Shown here: positions 1 through 8,541 of the stretch, piece by piece
Numbering within the stretch: the first letter of the stretch is position 1
Layout: each line of letters opens with the position of its first letter
Source of the DNA: Rhizobium croatiense
GTDB lineage: Bacteria > Pseudomonadota > Alphaproteobacteria > Rhizobiales > Rhizobiaceae
Assembly: GCF_019793465.1 (NCBI RefSeq)
Contig: NZ_JAILYJ010000002.1
Span: 496,001 to 560,000, forward strand
Direction of reading: 5' to 3'
Length of the DNA: 64,000 nucleotides
Position numbers and translations under genes: made by a program
Notes under the pieces: generated by a model
Seen by the model: only the letters and a program-made list of their open reading frames with translations
Database searches by the model: none
Told to the model about the DNA's origin: nothing

Positions 1-2117
1 TCGACTGGTGGCAGCTCGGGCCGCGCGGCGGCCTCATCATCCTGCTCGGGCTGTGGCTGCTGACGCCCTGGATCCGCCGGCCGCTCGGCTTTCGCAGCCC
101 GACCGGCATCACCTATGGCGCCAATCCCTGGCCGCTCGCCGTGCCGGTCGTTCTCGCCATCCTCGTCGCCCTCTATTCGATGACCACTGATCCGCACGAT
201 CTTGCCGGCGATCTGCCGAAGGATCAGGTCGCCGCCAGCCCCGCTTTCGGCGGCAGCGTGCCGGATGGAGAATGGCATCAGTACGGCCGCACGCCCTTCG
301 GCCAGCGTTATTCGCCGCTCGACCAGATCACCGTCGACAACGTCTCCACCCTCAAGGAGGCGTGGCGATACCAGACCGGCGACGTCAAGCGGCCGGACGA
401 CATCAGCGAGACGACCTATCAGGTGACGCCGCTCAAGGTGAAGGACACGCTCTATCTGTGCACGCCGCATAACTGGGCGATCGCGCTCGACGCCAAGACC
501 GGCAAGGAGAAATGGAAATATGACTCCAATTCCGGCATGAACCCCAACCGGCAGCATCAGACCTGCCGCGGCGTCACCTATTATGCCGACCCCGATGTCG
601 CCGCCGGCCAGCCCTGCGCCGAGCGCGTCTACCTGCCGACCTCGGATGCCCGGCTGATCGCGCTCGACGCGGCGGACGGCAAGGTCTGCACCGGCTTTGC
701 CGATCAGGGCGTGCTGCATCTGGAAACCGGCATGCGCTTCAACCCGGCCGGCTATTATTATTCCACCTCGCCGCCGGTCGCGGTGGCCGGCAAGATCATC
801 ATCGGCGGGGCGGTCAACGACAATTATTCGACCGAGGAGCAGTCCGGCGTCATCCGCGCCTTCGACATCAAGACCGGCGCGCTGGTGTGGAACTGGGATT
901 CCGGCAATCCCGATGTGACGAGGCCGATCACCGACGGTCAGACCTATACGACCAATTCGCCGAACAGCTGGTCGGTCTTCAGCGTCGACGAGGCGCTCGG
1001 CATGGTCTACATCCCGCTCGGCAACCAGGTGCCCGACCAGCTCGGCATCAACCGCAGCGACAATGTCGAGAAATTCTCCTCCTCGATCGTCGCGCTCGAC
1101 ATCGCCACCGGCCAGCTGCGCTGGGTGCGCCAGACCGTGCATCACGACCTCTGGGACATGGACGTTCCGGCCCAGCCGGCGCTGATCGACCTGACGAAAG
1201 AAGACGGCAGCATGGTCCCCGCCCTGGTCGGCCCGACCAAGCAGGGCGATCTCTATGTGCTCGACAGGCGCAGCGGCGAGCCGATCATCCCCATCAAGGA
1301 GATCCCGGCGCCAGATGGAGCGATCTCGGGCGATCATACCTCGCCGACGCAGCCGATCTCCGACCTCACCTTCTCACCCGAGCCGCTGAAGGAAAAGGAC
1401 ATGTGGGGCGTGTCGCTGTTCGATCAGCTCGTCTGCCGCATCGATTTCCACCGCTACCGCTACGAGGGCCGTTACACGCCGCCGTCGCTCGAAGGCACGA
1501 TCGTCTATCCCGGCAATTTCGGCACGTTCAACTGGGGCAGCGTCGCTGTCGATCCCGAGCGGCAGATCATGTTCGGCATGCCGACCTATCTCGCCTTCAC
1601 CTCGCGCCTGGTGCCGGCCGCCGAGATTCCGCCGCGAGGTCAGGATGAAAAGGGCAGCGAACAGGGGCTCAACCGCAATGATGGCGCGCCCTACGGCGTC
1701 TTCATGGGGCCCTTCCTCGGACCGCTGCAGATCCCCTGTCAGGCGCCGCCATGGGGCTATGTCGCCGGCGTCGACCTGCGTACCGGCAAGATCGCCTATA
1801 TGCACAAGAACGGCACCGTGCACGACATGACGCCATTGCCCCTGCCCTTCAAGGTCGGCGTGCCCGGCATCGGCGGGCCGATGCTGACCAAGGGCGGCGT
1901 CGCCTTCCTCGGGGCCGCGGTCGACAACTACCTCAGGGCCTATGACGTGACGAGCGGCCGGCAACTCTGGCAGGCGCGGCTTCCGGCCGGCGGCCAGGCG
2001 ACGCCGATGACCTATACGACTGACGACAAGAAGCAATATGTCGTCATGGTCGCCGGCGGCCACGGCTCGGTCGGCACCAAGCCCGGCGATTATGTGATTG
2101 CCTATACGCTGCCGTGA
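1..2117 (+). CDS. gcd: PQQ-dependent membrane glucose dehydrogenase, 5' truncated by window edge
   Basis: Quinoprotein glucose dehydrogenase oxidises glucose to gluconolactone on the periplasmic face and passes electrons to ubiquinone. The frame is open from base 3 to a TGA at 2115-2117, giving 704 visible residues; family members have about 780-800, so roughly 80-100 N-terminal residues lie outside the window. Two hydrophobic segments are seen near visible residues 10-27 and 46-60, followed by a long PQQ propeller domain with repeated W/G-rich blades such as ALDAKTGKEKW and GDLYVLDRRSG. The region around LVWNWDSGNPD and HHDLWDMD is typical of the active-site side of this family. No pqq genes are adjacent, so cofactor supply must come from elsewhere. 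The internal ATG at 141 is a track start only, because upstream codons continue the membrane region in frame. Confidence 0.93.
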   Translation, partial: DWWQLGPRGGLIILLGLWLLTPWIRRPLGFRSPTGITYGANPWPLAVPVVLAILVALYSMTTDPHDLAGDLPKDQVAASPAFGGSVPDGEWHQYGRTPFGQRYSPLDQITVDNVSTLKEAWRYQTGDVKRPDDISETTYQVTPLKVKDTLYLCTPHNWAIALDAKTGKEKWKYDSNSGMNPNRQHQTCRGVTYYADPDVAAGQPCAERVYLPTSDARLIALDAADGKVCTGFADQGVLHLETGMRFNPAGYYYSTSPPVAVAGKIIIGGAVNDNYSTEEQSGVIRAFDIKTGALVWNWDSGNPDVTRPITDGQTYTTNSPNSWSVFSVDEALGMVYIPLGNQVPDQLGINRSDNVEKFSSSIVALDIATGQLRWVRQTVHHDLWDMDVPAQPALIDLTKEDGSMVPALVGPTKQGDLYVLDRRSGEPIIPIKEIPAPDGAISGDHTSPTQPISDLTFSPEPLKEKDMWGVSLFDQLVCRIDFHRYRYEGRYTPPSLEGTIVYPGNFGTFNWGSVAVDPERQIMFGMPTYLAFTSRLVPAAEIPPRGQDEKGSEQGLNRNDGAPYGVFMGPFLGPLQIPCQAPPWGYVAGVDLRTGKIAYMHKNGTVHDMTPLPLPFKVGVPGIGGPMLTKGGVAFLGAAVDNYLRAYDVTSGRQLWQARLPAGGQATPMTYTTDDKKQYVVMVAGGHGSVGTKPGDYVIAYTLP

Positions 2118-2145
2118 TGGACGAGTTGCCGTTCCTCGGAAGAAA

Positions 2146-2306
2146 GACCCTTCCCCAACCCCTCCCCACAAGGGGGAGGGGCTAACTCGCGGTCAGCTCC
2201 CCGCGACCAAAATAGGTGGTCACATGCTGCATCGTCAGAAATGAAATGCGACGGGCGCGACATGGCAGCCCCTCCCCCTTGTGGGGAGGGGTTGGGGAGG
2301 GGTTTT
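2146..2306. repeat. Inverted-repeat intergenic element, family A (copy 1)
   Basis: Arms at about 2148-2182 and 2267-2304 are near-perfect inverted copies built from CCCCTCCCCA and GGGGAGGGG tracts. They flank about 85 bp of interior sequence. Two further copies lie at 24965-25146 and 46109-46276 with the same arms and similar size. The interiors begin alike (CTAA..GCGG) and end alike (GCG..AC....AGCCCC), so this is one dispersed family, probably a rhizobial palindromic or MITE-like element. It fills the gap between gcd and the convergent beta-lactamase gene. Confidence 0.75.
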
Positions 2307-2343
2307 CATCCGCACACCGGACAGCCGTCATACCTTCCCCAAC

Positions 2344-3234
2344 TCAAACCATCTCGACAATCATCCGTCCCACCTCGGCAAAGACCGGATTGAGGTCCTT
2401 CACCGGAACGGTCGCCTCGGCGATATAGACGGCGGCGACGATCGGGCCGCGGTCGGGGGGCCAGATGACGGTGATGTCGCCGAGGGAGCCGTTCGGGCCG
2501 GTGCCGGTCTTGTCGCCGACCTTCCAATCGGCCGGCAGGCCGGCCCTCAGCCGCTCCTTGCCGGTCGTGCTGGCGACCAGCCAGGCGATCAGCCTGTTGC
2601 AGGAGGCTTCCGTCAGCACAGAGCCGAGCGTCAGATTGCCGAGCGTATCGAGCATCGCAGCCGGTGTCGTCGTGTCGCGCGGATCGCCTTTCCGGCCCTC
2701 GTTCAGCGTCGGTTCGGTGCGGTCGAGACGCGTCGTGCCGTCGCCGATCGAGCGCAGCCAATCGGTCAGCCCCGCAGGCCCGCCGAAGCTTTCAAGCAGC
2801 AGGTTGCCGGCGGTATTGTCGCTGACGGTCACCGCCGCATCGCAGAGTTCGGCGATCGTCATGCCGTCGGCGCCTGCATGTTTTTCGCTGATCGGCGAAT
2901 AGTCGACGAGCTTGTCCTTGCCATAGGTCACCCGCCGGTCGAGGCTCTCGTCGCCCTTGTCGACGCGAGCGAGCACGAAGCCGGCGGCCAGCGCCTTGAA
3001 GGTGCTGCACATCGGAAAGGCTTCGCTGCCGCGATAGCCGAAGGAGATGCTGGTCTGGGTGTCGAGCACCGAGACGCCGAGGCGCCCGCCGGTGCGTTTT
3101 TCCAGCTCGGCCAGGCGGCGCTCGACATTGTCGTCGCCCTCCTCGCTCTTCTCCTCGGCGCTGACGGGAAGCGTGAGCGCAGGCAGGCACAAAGCCGAGC
3201 CTATCAGCACGCGGCGGGTAAGACTGAGATCCAT
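2344..3234 (-). CDS. Class A serine beta-lactamase
   Basis: Periplasmic penicillinase-type enzyme of 296 residues that hydrolyses beta-lactams through an acyl-serine. All class A signatures are visible: S-T-F-K at residues 77-80 (nucleophile Ser77), S-D-N at 138-140, the omega-loop ExxLN motif at 174-178 and K-T-G at 242-244. Residues 1-26 form a signal peptide with an R-R pair at 7-8, so Tat export is possible. The ATG at 3234 is preceded by GGAGG. It faces gcd convergently, with a family A repeat between them. No LysR-type ampR neighbour is present, so induction of the AmpR kind is not indicated. The substrate spectrum cannot be told from sequence; such enzymes are common chromosomal genes in rhizobia. 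Confidence 0.93.
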   Translation of the reverse strand: MDLSLTRRVLIGSALCLPALTLPVSAEEKSEEGDDNVERRLAELEKRTGGRLGVSVLDTQTSISFGYRGSEAFPMCSTFKALAAGFVLARVDKGDESLDRRVTYGKDKLVDYSPISEKHAGADGMTIAELCDAAVTVSDNTAGNLLLESFGGPAGLTDWLRSIGDGTTRLDRTEPTLNEGRKGDPRDTTTPAAMLDTLGNLTLGSVLTEASCNRLIAWLVASTTGKERLRAGLPADWKVGDKTGTGPNGSLGDITVIWPPDRGPIVAAVYIAEATVPVKDLNPVFAEVGRMIVEMV

Positions 3235-3344
3235 GAAAATCCTCCAGCGGTGAGGAGGACAGAGCTAAGGCGCGATTGCGGCGGCATCTCGTCATCGCGG
3301 CGACGAAGTCGTCCCGCGGCGACGAAGTCGTCCGCGCACCGGAA

Positions 3345-4340
3345 TCATGCGGCGCGCGTCACCTCGACCGTCACATGCGACAATTCCGAGAGGGCCGAAA
3401 GCCGGGCCTTGTAGAAGGCCGGATCGCGCGGCTCGGGGGTGAGGACGGCGACGATGGCGGCATGGTGGCCGGGGCCGACCTGCCAGACATGCAGATCGGT
3501 GATCCGGTCTTCCTCCGTCTCGATCGCCTCGCGAATGTCAACCGGCAGCGTCTCGCCGTGCGGGACGACGTCGAGAAGGACGCCGCCCGAGGATTTCATC
3601 AGGCTCCAGGACCAGTTGGCGATGACCAGACCGCCGACAATGCCCATGATCGGATCGAGCCAGAGCCAACCATAGAGGCTGCCGAGCGTCAGCGCCGCGA
3701 TGGCAAGCACGGATGTCAGCGCGTCGGCGACGACATGCAGATAGGCGGCGCGGATATTGTTGTCGCCGTGCTTTGCATGATTATCGTGGGCGTGGTGATC
3801 ATGGGTATGATCACCATGATCATGATGGCCATGGTGATGGTGATGGTGATGATGGCCGTGTGCATGGTGGCCGCCTCCGGCAAGCAGCCAGGCGCTGGCG
3901 AGGTTGACGGCAAGGCCGACCACCGCCACGGCGATCGCCTGGGCAAAGCCGATCGGCACCGGATTTGCAAGGCGCAGCCAGCTTTCCCAGGCCATCAGCA
4001 GGGCGATCAGCGCAAGAATGATGGCGCTGGCAAAGCCGGCGAGATCGCCGAGCTTGCCGGTGCCGAAGGTGAATCGCGGATTGCGCGCCTGCCGGCGGGC
4101 AAAGAGATAGGCGAGCGCCGAAATCAAAAGGGCGCTGGCATGGGTCGACATATGCCAGCCATCGGCGACCAGCGCCATGGAGCCATAGGCGGTGCCGGCC
4201 GTTATCTCAGCCACCATCATCACCGCTGTCAGCGCGATCACCAGCCAGACACGCCGCTCGTTCACCGCATGATCGGCGCCGAGGAAAACATGATCATGTT
4301 CGAGGCTGTTCATTTGGGTTTTCCCAATCCCGGCAGTCAT
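3345..4340 (-). CDS. dmeF: Cation diffusion facilitator, DmeF-type Co/Ni efflux
   Basis: Inner-membrane proton/metal antiporter of the CDF family. It has six predicted membrane helices, an HxxxD-type metal site in helix 2 (D-G-W-H-M region near residue 60), and a long His-rich cytoplasmic loop at about residues 158-193 with more than 20 histidines, placed between helices 4 and 5. The DmeF subgroup exports cobalt and nickel. I chose ATG 4340 (331 aa) because AAGGAG lies just upstream; a TTG at 4358 would add six residues and contains that ribosome site. The gene follows dmeR by 22 bases, so the two form one operon controlled by the operator before dmeR. The pairing matches the dmeRF operon known in Rhizobium leguminosarum. 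Confidence 0.93.
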   Translation of the reverse strand: MTAGIGKTQMNSLEHDHVFLGADHAVNERRVWLVIALTAVMMVAEITAGTAYGSMALVADGWHMSTHASALLISALAYLFARRQARNPRFTFGTGKLGDLAGFASAIILALIALLMAWESWLRLANPVPIGFAQAIAVAVVGLAVNLASAWLLAGGGHHAHGHHHHHHHHGHHDHGDHTHDHHAHDNHAKHGDNNIRAAYLHVVADALTSVLAIAALTLGSLYGWLWLDPIMGIVGGLVIANWSWSLMKSSGGVLLDVVPHGETLPVDIREAIETEEDRITDLHVWQVGPGHHAAIVAVLTPEPRDPAFYKARLSALSELSHVTVEVTRAA

Positions 4341-4362
4341 TCCAGGCTCCTTCTTCAAGCGC

Positions 4363-4635
4363 TCAGCGGAGATACGTTCTCAGCACTTCCGATATTTCCT
4401 CGACCGCCTCGGCCCTTGCCGCGTCATCGGCGGCATTCAGCACATGCTCGCGCAGGTGATCGTCCAGCACCTCGCCGGTCAATCCGGTCAGGGCGCCGCG
4501 GATCGAGGCGAGCAGCTGCAGGATTTCGCCGCAGGGGCGTTCGGCCTCGAGCGCCCGCTCGACCGCTTCCATCTGTCCCTTCAGACGACTGATGCGGGCG
4601 ACGAGCTTCTTTTTCTGCAGGCTGGTGTGGGACAT
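4363..4635 (-). CDS. dmeR: CsoR/RcnR-family metal-sensing repressor DmeR
   Basis: Small all-helical repressor of 90 residues that releases DNA on binding Ni or Co. The sequence shows the family layout: basic helix 1 (KKKLVARISRLKGQ), the conserved G-Q-M..VERALE stretch, Cys38 in ERPCGEIL and His64 in DDHLREHV at the expected metal-ligand positions, and a C-terminal acidic helix. The start at 4635 was chosen because it gives the usual family length, while an upstream in-frame ATG at 4719 would run through the operator and promoter. It is the first gene of the dmeR-dmeF operon and presumably autoregulates it. Confidence 0.92.
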   Translation of the reverse strand: MSHTSLQKKKLVARISRLKGQMEAVERALEAERPCGEILQLLASIRGALTGLTGEVLDDHLREHVLNAADDAARAEAVEEISEVLRTYLR

Positions 4636-4653
4636 GACGGACTCACGAATTAA

Positions 4654-4667
4654 TATAGGGGGGTATA
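4654..4667 (-). promoter_or_regulatory. Probable DmeR operator (G6/C6 tract flanked by TATA)
   Basis: TATAGGGGGGTATA lies 19 bases upstream of the dmeR ATG. A G6 tract with inverted A/T-rich flanks is the operator form of RcnR/CsoR-type repressors, and dmeR encodes such a protein. It probably overlaps the dmeRF promoter. Confidence 0.85.
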
Positions 4668-4842
4668 CTATCAGCATCTGCCGGCCGATATCAATGGCCG
4701 TGCCGCGCGTGAGCGTCATGCTGCAACGCCATTGACAAATGCCGCGTTTGCGGCGATGGGTTATCCATGATCAAGAACGCGCACCAGAGCCGCTCGTATT
4801 TTTGGCTGTACCTGTAAAGGGCGGCTGGACAGATCATATTGT

Positions 4843-4871
4843 CAACAAGCCGCCGTCAGGCGGCTTTGTTG
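4843..4871 (+). terminator. Stem-loop followed by short T-rich run
   Basis: GCCGCC, loop GTCA, GGCGGC forms a 6-bp GC stem at 4849-4864, extended by outer A-T/C-G pairs (4843-4848 with 4865-4871, one bulged T). Immediately 3' is TTTGTTGT. It looks like an intrinsic terminator pointing right, but no annotated gene ends upstream. It may end a short transcript starting in 4700-4840, or act as a leader hairpin of the GNAT gene. Confidence 0.45.
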
Positions 4872-4916
4872 TATCGGCAGCGTCCTGACGGCAGATTATC
4901 AAAGGACGCGAAGACC

Positions 4917-5411
4917 ATGACCGAAATCGAAGACAGCGAAATTTCACTGATGCGCCCATCGGTGGTGACGATCCGCACCGCCAAGCCGCGCGACCTGCCC
5001 GAACTCAACGACATGATCGCCCTGCTTGCCGCCCATCACGGCGACGCGGCGGCGACGACGCCGGAGCAGCTGGAGCGCGATCTGTTCGGCCCCCTACCCT
5101 GGATCCATGCTCTCGTTGCCGAGACCGGCGAAGGGCTGATTGGCTACGCCATCCTCGTGCCGCTCTACAGGGCGCAGGAGGGAAAACGCGGCATGGACCT
5201 GCACCATCTTTTCGTCCGCGACGGCCATCGCGGCCACGGCACCGGCCAGCTGCTCGTCGACCGGGCCCGCGAGACAGCGCGCAATGCCGGCTGCGGCTAT
5301 CTCTCCGTCAGCGCCGCGACCGGCAACGTGCTGGCGCACCGCTTCTACGAACAGCTGGATTTCACCCCGCGGCCGGTCACCGGCATGCGCTACATGCAGT
5401 CGATCGCTTAG
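4917..5411 (+). CDS. GNAT-family N-acetyltransferase
   Basis: Acetyl-CoA-dependent acetyltransferase of 164 residues; the acceptor is unknown. The core fold is visible: an N-terminal TIRTAKPRDLPELNDMI strand-helix, then the acetyl-CoA-binding block HHLFVRDGHRGHGTG (R-G-x-G-x-G type) near residue 100, and a C-terminal ATGNVLAHRFYEQLDF segment typical of diamine/aminoglycoside-like GNAT enzymes. The ATG at 4917 has AAAGGA upstream. An in-frame ATG at 4839 would put the 4843-4871 stem-loop inside the coding region, so I reject that start. Confidence 0.85.
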   Translation: MTEIEDSEISLMRPSVVTIRTAKPRDLPELNDMIALLAAHHGDAAATTPEQLERDLFGPLPWIHALVAETGEGLIGYAILVPLYRAQEGKRGMDLHHLFVRDGHRGHGTGQLLVDRARETARNAGCGYLSVSAATGNVLAHRFYEQLDFTPRPVTGMRYMQSIA

Positions 5412-5582
5412 GGTGGCTAGATCGAAGGTCTAGATTCCTGGCTCGATGGGCGGGAGCTCTTGGTTATGCTTGCCGCTATAGCGCCGCACATCTATTCAGA
5501 CGCCGGCTGGGGTTTGGATCGAGTCGCCCGGGGGCCTGCTTCAATAATGCTGAAATTTTTTCGAATCGCCTAAGGAGCTTTC

Positions 5583-6212
5583 ATGCCTGATTTCAAACTT
5601 CATTCCTTCGCTCTCTCCGGGAACTGTTACAAGGTCGCACTCTTCTTTGCGCTTGCGGGCATCGAATGGGAAAGCATTTTCGTCGACTATCTGGGCGGCG
5701 AAACGCGAACCGAAGAGTGGCGAAAAACGATCAACGAACAAGGCGAAGCGCCTGTGCTCGAACATGGCCAAACGAAGATCAGCCAATCGGGAATTATCCT
5801 GGACTACTTGGCAGAGGTGACAGGCCAATTTGGGGCGCAGACGGCCGAAGAACGGCGCGACATCATGCGTTGGATCCTCTTCGACAATCATAAATTCACC
5901 AGCTATTACGCCACGCTGCGGTTCATGTATGGCCTCCAGAAGAGCGGCGAGACGCCAGTCGTCGAGTTTTTAAGGCTGAGGGCTAAAGCTGCCTATGCGA
6001 TTGTTGACGAACACCTGGCCAACCGGACCTTCATGGTCGGCGACCGGCTGACGATCGCAGATCTCTCCTTGGCGGGCTATGTCTTCATGCCGGAGGATAC
6101 CGGCATCGATCACAGCGCCTTTCCGGCTATCGGAGCCTGGAAAGATCGTATCAGCAGCATGCCGGGCTGGCGCCACCCCTATGATCTCATGCCTGGTCCC
6201 ACTTCCCTATAA
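5583..6212 (+). CDS. Glutathione S-transferase family protein
   Basis: Cytosolic GST-fold protein of 209 residues. The thioredoxin-like N-terminal domain (1-80) carries the S-G-N-C-Y start of helix 1 and the glutathione-binding Q-S-G-I-I turn near residue 68 (usual form E-S or Q-S after a cis-Pro, here E-A-P-V-L). The helical C-terminal domain has the D-R-L-T-I-A-D-L-S capping motif near residues 158-166. AAGGAG precedes the ATG. It has no obvious operon partner and its substrate is not inferable. Confidence 0.88.
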   Translation: MPDFKLHSFALSGNCYKVALFFALAGIEWESIFVDYLGGETRTEEWRKTINEQGEAPVLEHGQTKISQSGIILDYLAEVTGQFGAQTAEERRDIMRWILFDNHKFTSYYATLRFMYGLQKSGETPVVEFLRLRAKAAYAIVDEHLANRTFMVGDRLTIADLSLAGYVFMPEDTGIDHSAFPAIGAWKDRISSMPGWRHPYDLMPGPTSL

Positions 6213-6236
6213 CAGGATCGAGCTCGACTTCCGGAA

Positions 6237-6260
6237 TGCAGCGGCCGCAAAACCGCTGCA
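6237..6260. repeat. Short inverted repeat between convergent genes
   Basis: TGCAGCGG at 6237-6244 and CCGCTGCA at 6253-6260 form an 8-bp stem with an 8-base loop, between the ends of the GST gene and the convergent cytochrome gene. The core AAAACCGCTGCACACTTT resembles the repeat at 27271-27319. It may act as a bidirectional terminator, but no T-run follows. Confidence 0.5.
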
Positions 6261-6278
6261 CACTTTGCGCAACATGCT

Positions 6279-7193
6279 TCAGCGCCCCGGCACAGCCTTC
6301 AGATAGGCGGCGATCGCCTCGCGGTCGGCGGCCGGCAGGCGGGCGATATTCTGCTGCACATCGACCATCGAGCCGCCGACACTATCGAAATCGGGGGTGA
6401 AGCCGGTTTCGAGATAGCTGGCGATATTGGCCTCGCTCCAGCCGCCGATGCTTTTCGACGCCGGGGTGATATCGGGTATGCGGCCTTTGCCTTCGGGATT
6501 GGGCGCGCCGGCAAGCCACTGATCGGTCTTAAAGCCGCCGAGGGCATCGCGCGGCGTATGGCATTCGCCGCAATGACCGGGGCCCTCGACGAGATATTGC
6601 CCGCGCTTCACCTTGTCGTCGTTCTTGGCGAGTGCGACGCGCGGCTGATCGTTGAAATAAAGGAATTTCCAGCCGCCGAGCGCCAGCCGGATATTGTAGG
6701 GGAACGACAGCTCATGCGGGGGCGTGGCGTTGGCGCTCTTCGGCAGCGTCTTCAGGAAGGCGAAGAGGTCGTTAACGTCCTTATCGCTCATCCTGCTATA
6801 GGAGCCATAGGGAAAGGACGGGTAGAGATGCTCACCGCCCGGTCCGACGCCGCGTTTCATCGCATTGCCGAACTGCGCCAGCGTCCAGGCGCCGATACCG
6901 GCCTTTTCATCCGGTGAGATATTCGGCACGTGGAAGGTGCCGAAAGGGCTCTTCAGCGCCAGGCCGCCCGAAAGCGTCAGCTTCGCATCGCCTTCGGAAC
7001 CGGGGGCTGAATGACAGCTGACGCAGCCGCCGGCCCAGAAGACCATCTCACCGTTGGCCGGATCCGGCGCGCCGAGGCCGGCCCAGTGGCTCTCCGGCAG
7101 CGGATCGGGCGCGATAACGAGATAGAAGACGCCCCCGCCGAGCACGGCGACGCCGATCAGACAGAGCACTAACCGGATGAACCTGCGGATCAT
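6279..7193 (-). CDS. Membrane-anchored diheme cytochrome c
   Basis: Protein of 304 residues with one N-terminal membrane helix (about 6-27) and two covalent haem sites, CVSCH at 57-61 and CGECH at 208-212. The overall pattern (GGLALKSPFGTFHVPNISPD, MSDKDVNDLFAFLKTLP, then a second haem domain) resembles the cytochrome subunit of membrane alcohol/aldehyde dehydrogenases, which feed electrons to the quinone pool or terminal oxidases. No dehydrogenase gene is adjacent, so its electron donor is unknown. ATG 7193 is preceded by a GGGGAGG-type ribosome site. A separate cytochrome c' gene follows upstream on the same strand. Confidence 0.9.
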   Translation of the reverse strand: MIRRFIRLVLCLIGVAVLGGGVFYLVIAPDPLPESHWAGLGAPDPANGEMVFWAGGCVSCHSAPGSEGDAKLTLSGGLALKSPFGTFHVPNISPDEKAGIGAWTLAQFGNAMKRGVGPGGEHLYPSFPYGSYSRMSDKDVNDLFAFLKTLPKSANATPPHELSFPYNIRLALGGWKFLYFNDQPRVALAKNDDKVKRGQYLVEGPGHCGECHTPRDALGGFKTDQWLAGAPNPEGKGRIPDITPASKSIGGWSEANIASYLETGFTPDFDSVGGSMVDVQQNIARLPAADREAIAAYLKAVPGR

Positions 7194-7283
7194 GCCCCGC
7201 CTCCCCTTTTGCCGAGATTCCCCGGGCGCATATCAAGACGACCCGCGTCGGCGGCAAGGCCGGCGCGGATCGCATATAAAGAT

Positions 7284-7327
7284 CCAGATCAAAACGGCCT
7301 ATCGCTCACTTGCTAAGACGATAGGCC
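7284..7327 (-). terminator. Probable intrinsic terminator of the cytochrome c' gene
   Basis: GGCCTATCG at 7296-7304 and CGATAGGCC at 7319-7327 form a perfect 9-bp stem whose 14-base loop contains the stop codon. On the minus strand the stem is followed by GTTTTGATCT, a moderate T-rich tail. Confidence 0.6.
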
Positions 7328-7746
7328 TTGTGACAGCCGGCGCAATTGGCGCCGAGGGTGTTCATCGTGGCGCCGACGGCAGCGGCATCGGCCGGAAGCT
7401 GAGCCAGAGCGGTTTCTGCATCGGCGGAAAGCTTTGCGGCGCGCGCCTTGAAGTCGTCCATGTTTTCCCAGAGCTTCGGGCTCACCGCTTCGTCGCCCGT
7501 CTCCGTGCCCGGCTTGAACTGATCGGGGAAAACCTTGGCGGTTGCGGCAATCGTCGTAAGCGCCGTCTTGACCGTCTCGGCGTCATAGGGCTTCTCGCCC
7601 TTGGCGATGCCGGCCAGAGCGCCCGCCGAACCGCCGATCTTCTTCATCAACGCAACGCGCGAGTCATGGGTGCCTTCGGCGGCAGTCACCGAGCCGAGGG
7701 CCATGCCGGCCATCGCCGCGGCCGCAGCTACTGCTTTCCAATTCAT
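7306..7746 (-). CDS. Cytochrome c' (class II c-type cytochrome)
   Basis: Periplasmic four-helix-bundle haem protein of 146 residues. It has a signal peptide (1-22, ending SVTAAEG) and a single haem motif C-A-G-C-H at 135-139 near the C terminus, with the family's KAYR tail. Cytochromes c' bind NO and are linked to nitrosative stress protection in denitrifying and nodulating bacteria; that role here is inferred. The ATG at 7746 is preceded by GGAGAGG; the longer frame from 7818 has no ribosome site. Confidence 0.92.
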   Translation of the reverse strand: MNWKAVAAAAAMAGMALGSVTAAEGTHDSRVALMKKIGGSAGALAGIAKGEKPYDAETVKTALTTIAATAKVFPDQFKPGTETGDEAVSPKLWENMDDFKARAAKLSADAETALAQLPADAAAVGATMNTLGANCAGCHKAYRLSK

Positions 7747-7941
7747 ATTATCCTCTCCATTTTTCCTCGGCCAAGGCGGCCGGTGGCCAATCTGCACCGG
7801 CAGCATGACAAAATCCATGGCGCAAGGCAGTCACGTTTTGCCGGAGGGACATAAAAACAATGTGATAAACGGCGAACAAACCTGGGGCGAGCCGGTGCTG
7901 ATCCGGCCGACTCGTTACGGGCTATCCCAAACTTGACGGCT

Positions 7942-8440
7942 CTATACTTCCACCAGCCTTGTTACCAGAAAGTCGATGAGGACTCGTGCGGCCATTGGCA
8001 GGTGCTTTCGCGAAACATAAAGAGCATGGATGCCAAGGGTGCTTGGCTGAGGATGTGCTTCTGAACAGCCTCGAAGGGCTGGAGAAGTCCGTCGCTCTGT
8101 TGCAGGGCGCCGCGTCTGTGCGGGCTTCGACCGAGAAGTCGGCTCTTTTGGAAGTGCGTGCAATGCTAAAGGATCGGGACTCTCCTCCTCCCTCAACAGT
8201 GCAAGAACTGAAGCACCAGATCGCCAACCGGCAGCTGGTATTTCCCGGCAGCCTCGAACGGGTCGCAAGGGAGATCCTGGAAAGACCTGACATAACGGCC
8301 TTTGAAAGTGCTGCCGCGGTGGGCGCGGGTGCCGCGTTTCTCCAGCAACGGTCCATCGGCTTGTACGGCACATTGGGTTCCAGACATTCGGTGAGTTTCG
8401 CGCGATGATAAGACAACAACTCTGCAGCACTGCCGCAAGT
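7942..8440 (-). pseudogene. Degraded LysR-type regulator remnant
   Basis: No intact gene is convincing in the 795-bp gap between the cytochrome c' and LysE genes. On the minus strand the last 31 codons (7942-8040) read GIHALYVSRKHLPMA...RVLIDFLVTRL, a close match to the C-terminal end of LysR-family effector domains. A plausible upstream piece (LLQPFEAVQKHIL) continues only in a different frame, and no HTH start is recognisable. Several overlapping frames are open by base composition alone. I read this as a decayed lysR gene; the exact extent is uncertain. Confidence 0.4.
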
Positions 8441-8541
8441 CATCCCTGAAGATGCAGCGACCTCCGCTGCTGCATCGGCCTCAATCGGCAGATGCAGCAA
8501 CAGAGCTCGGCGATCGAGCTGCTGTGGGAGGACTTCGAGGC

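Noticed and set aside
2281..3414. 377-codon plus-strand frame opposite the beta-lactamase gene
   Set aside because: Shadow of the beta-lactamase frame; starts inside a repeat and has no homology.
3780..3870. Tandem-repeat or microsatellite (ATGGTGATG...)
   Set aside because: It encodes the His-rich metal loop of DmeF in frame.
3276..4592. 438-codon frame opposite dmeF with a Met/Val/Ile-rich run resembling membrane helices
   Set aside because: The run is the antisense reading of the His-rich loop of DmeF (CAC/CAT read as GTG/ATG).
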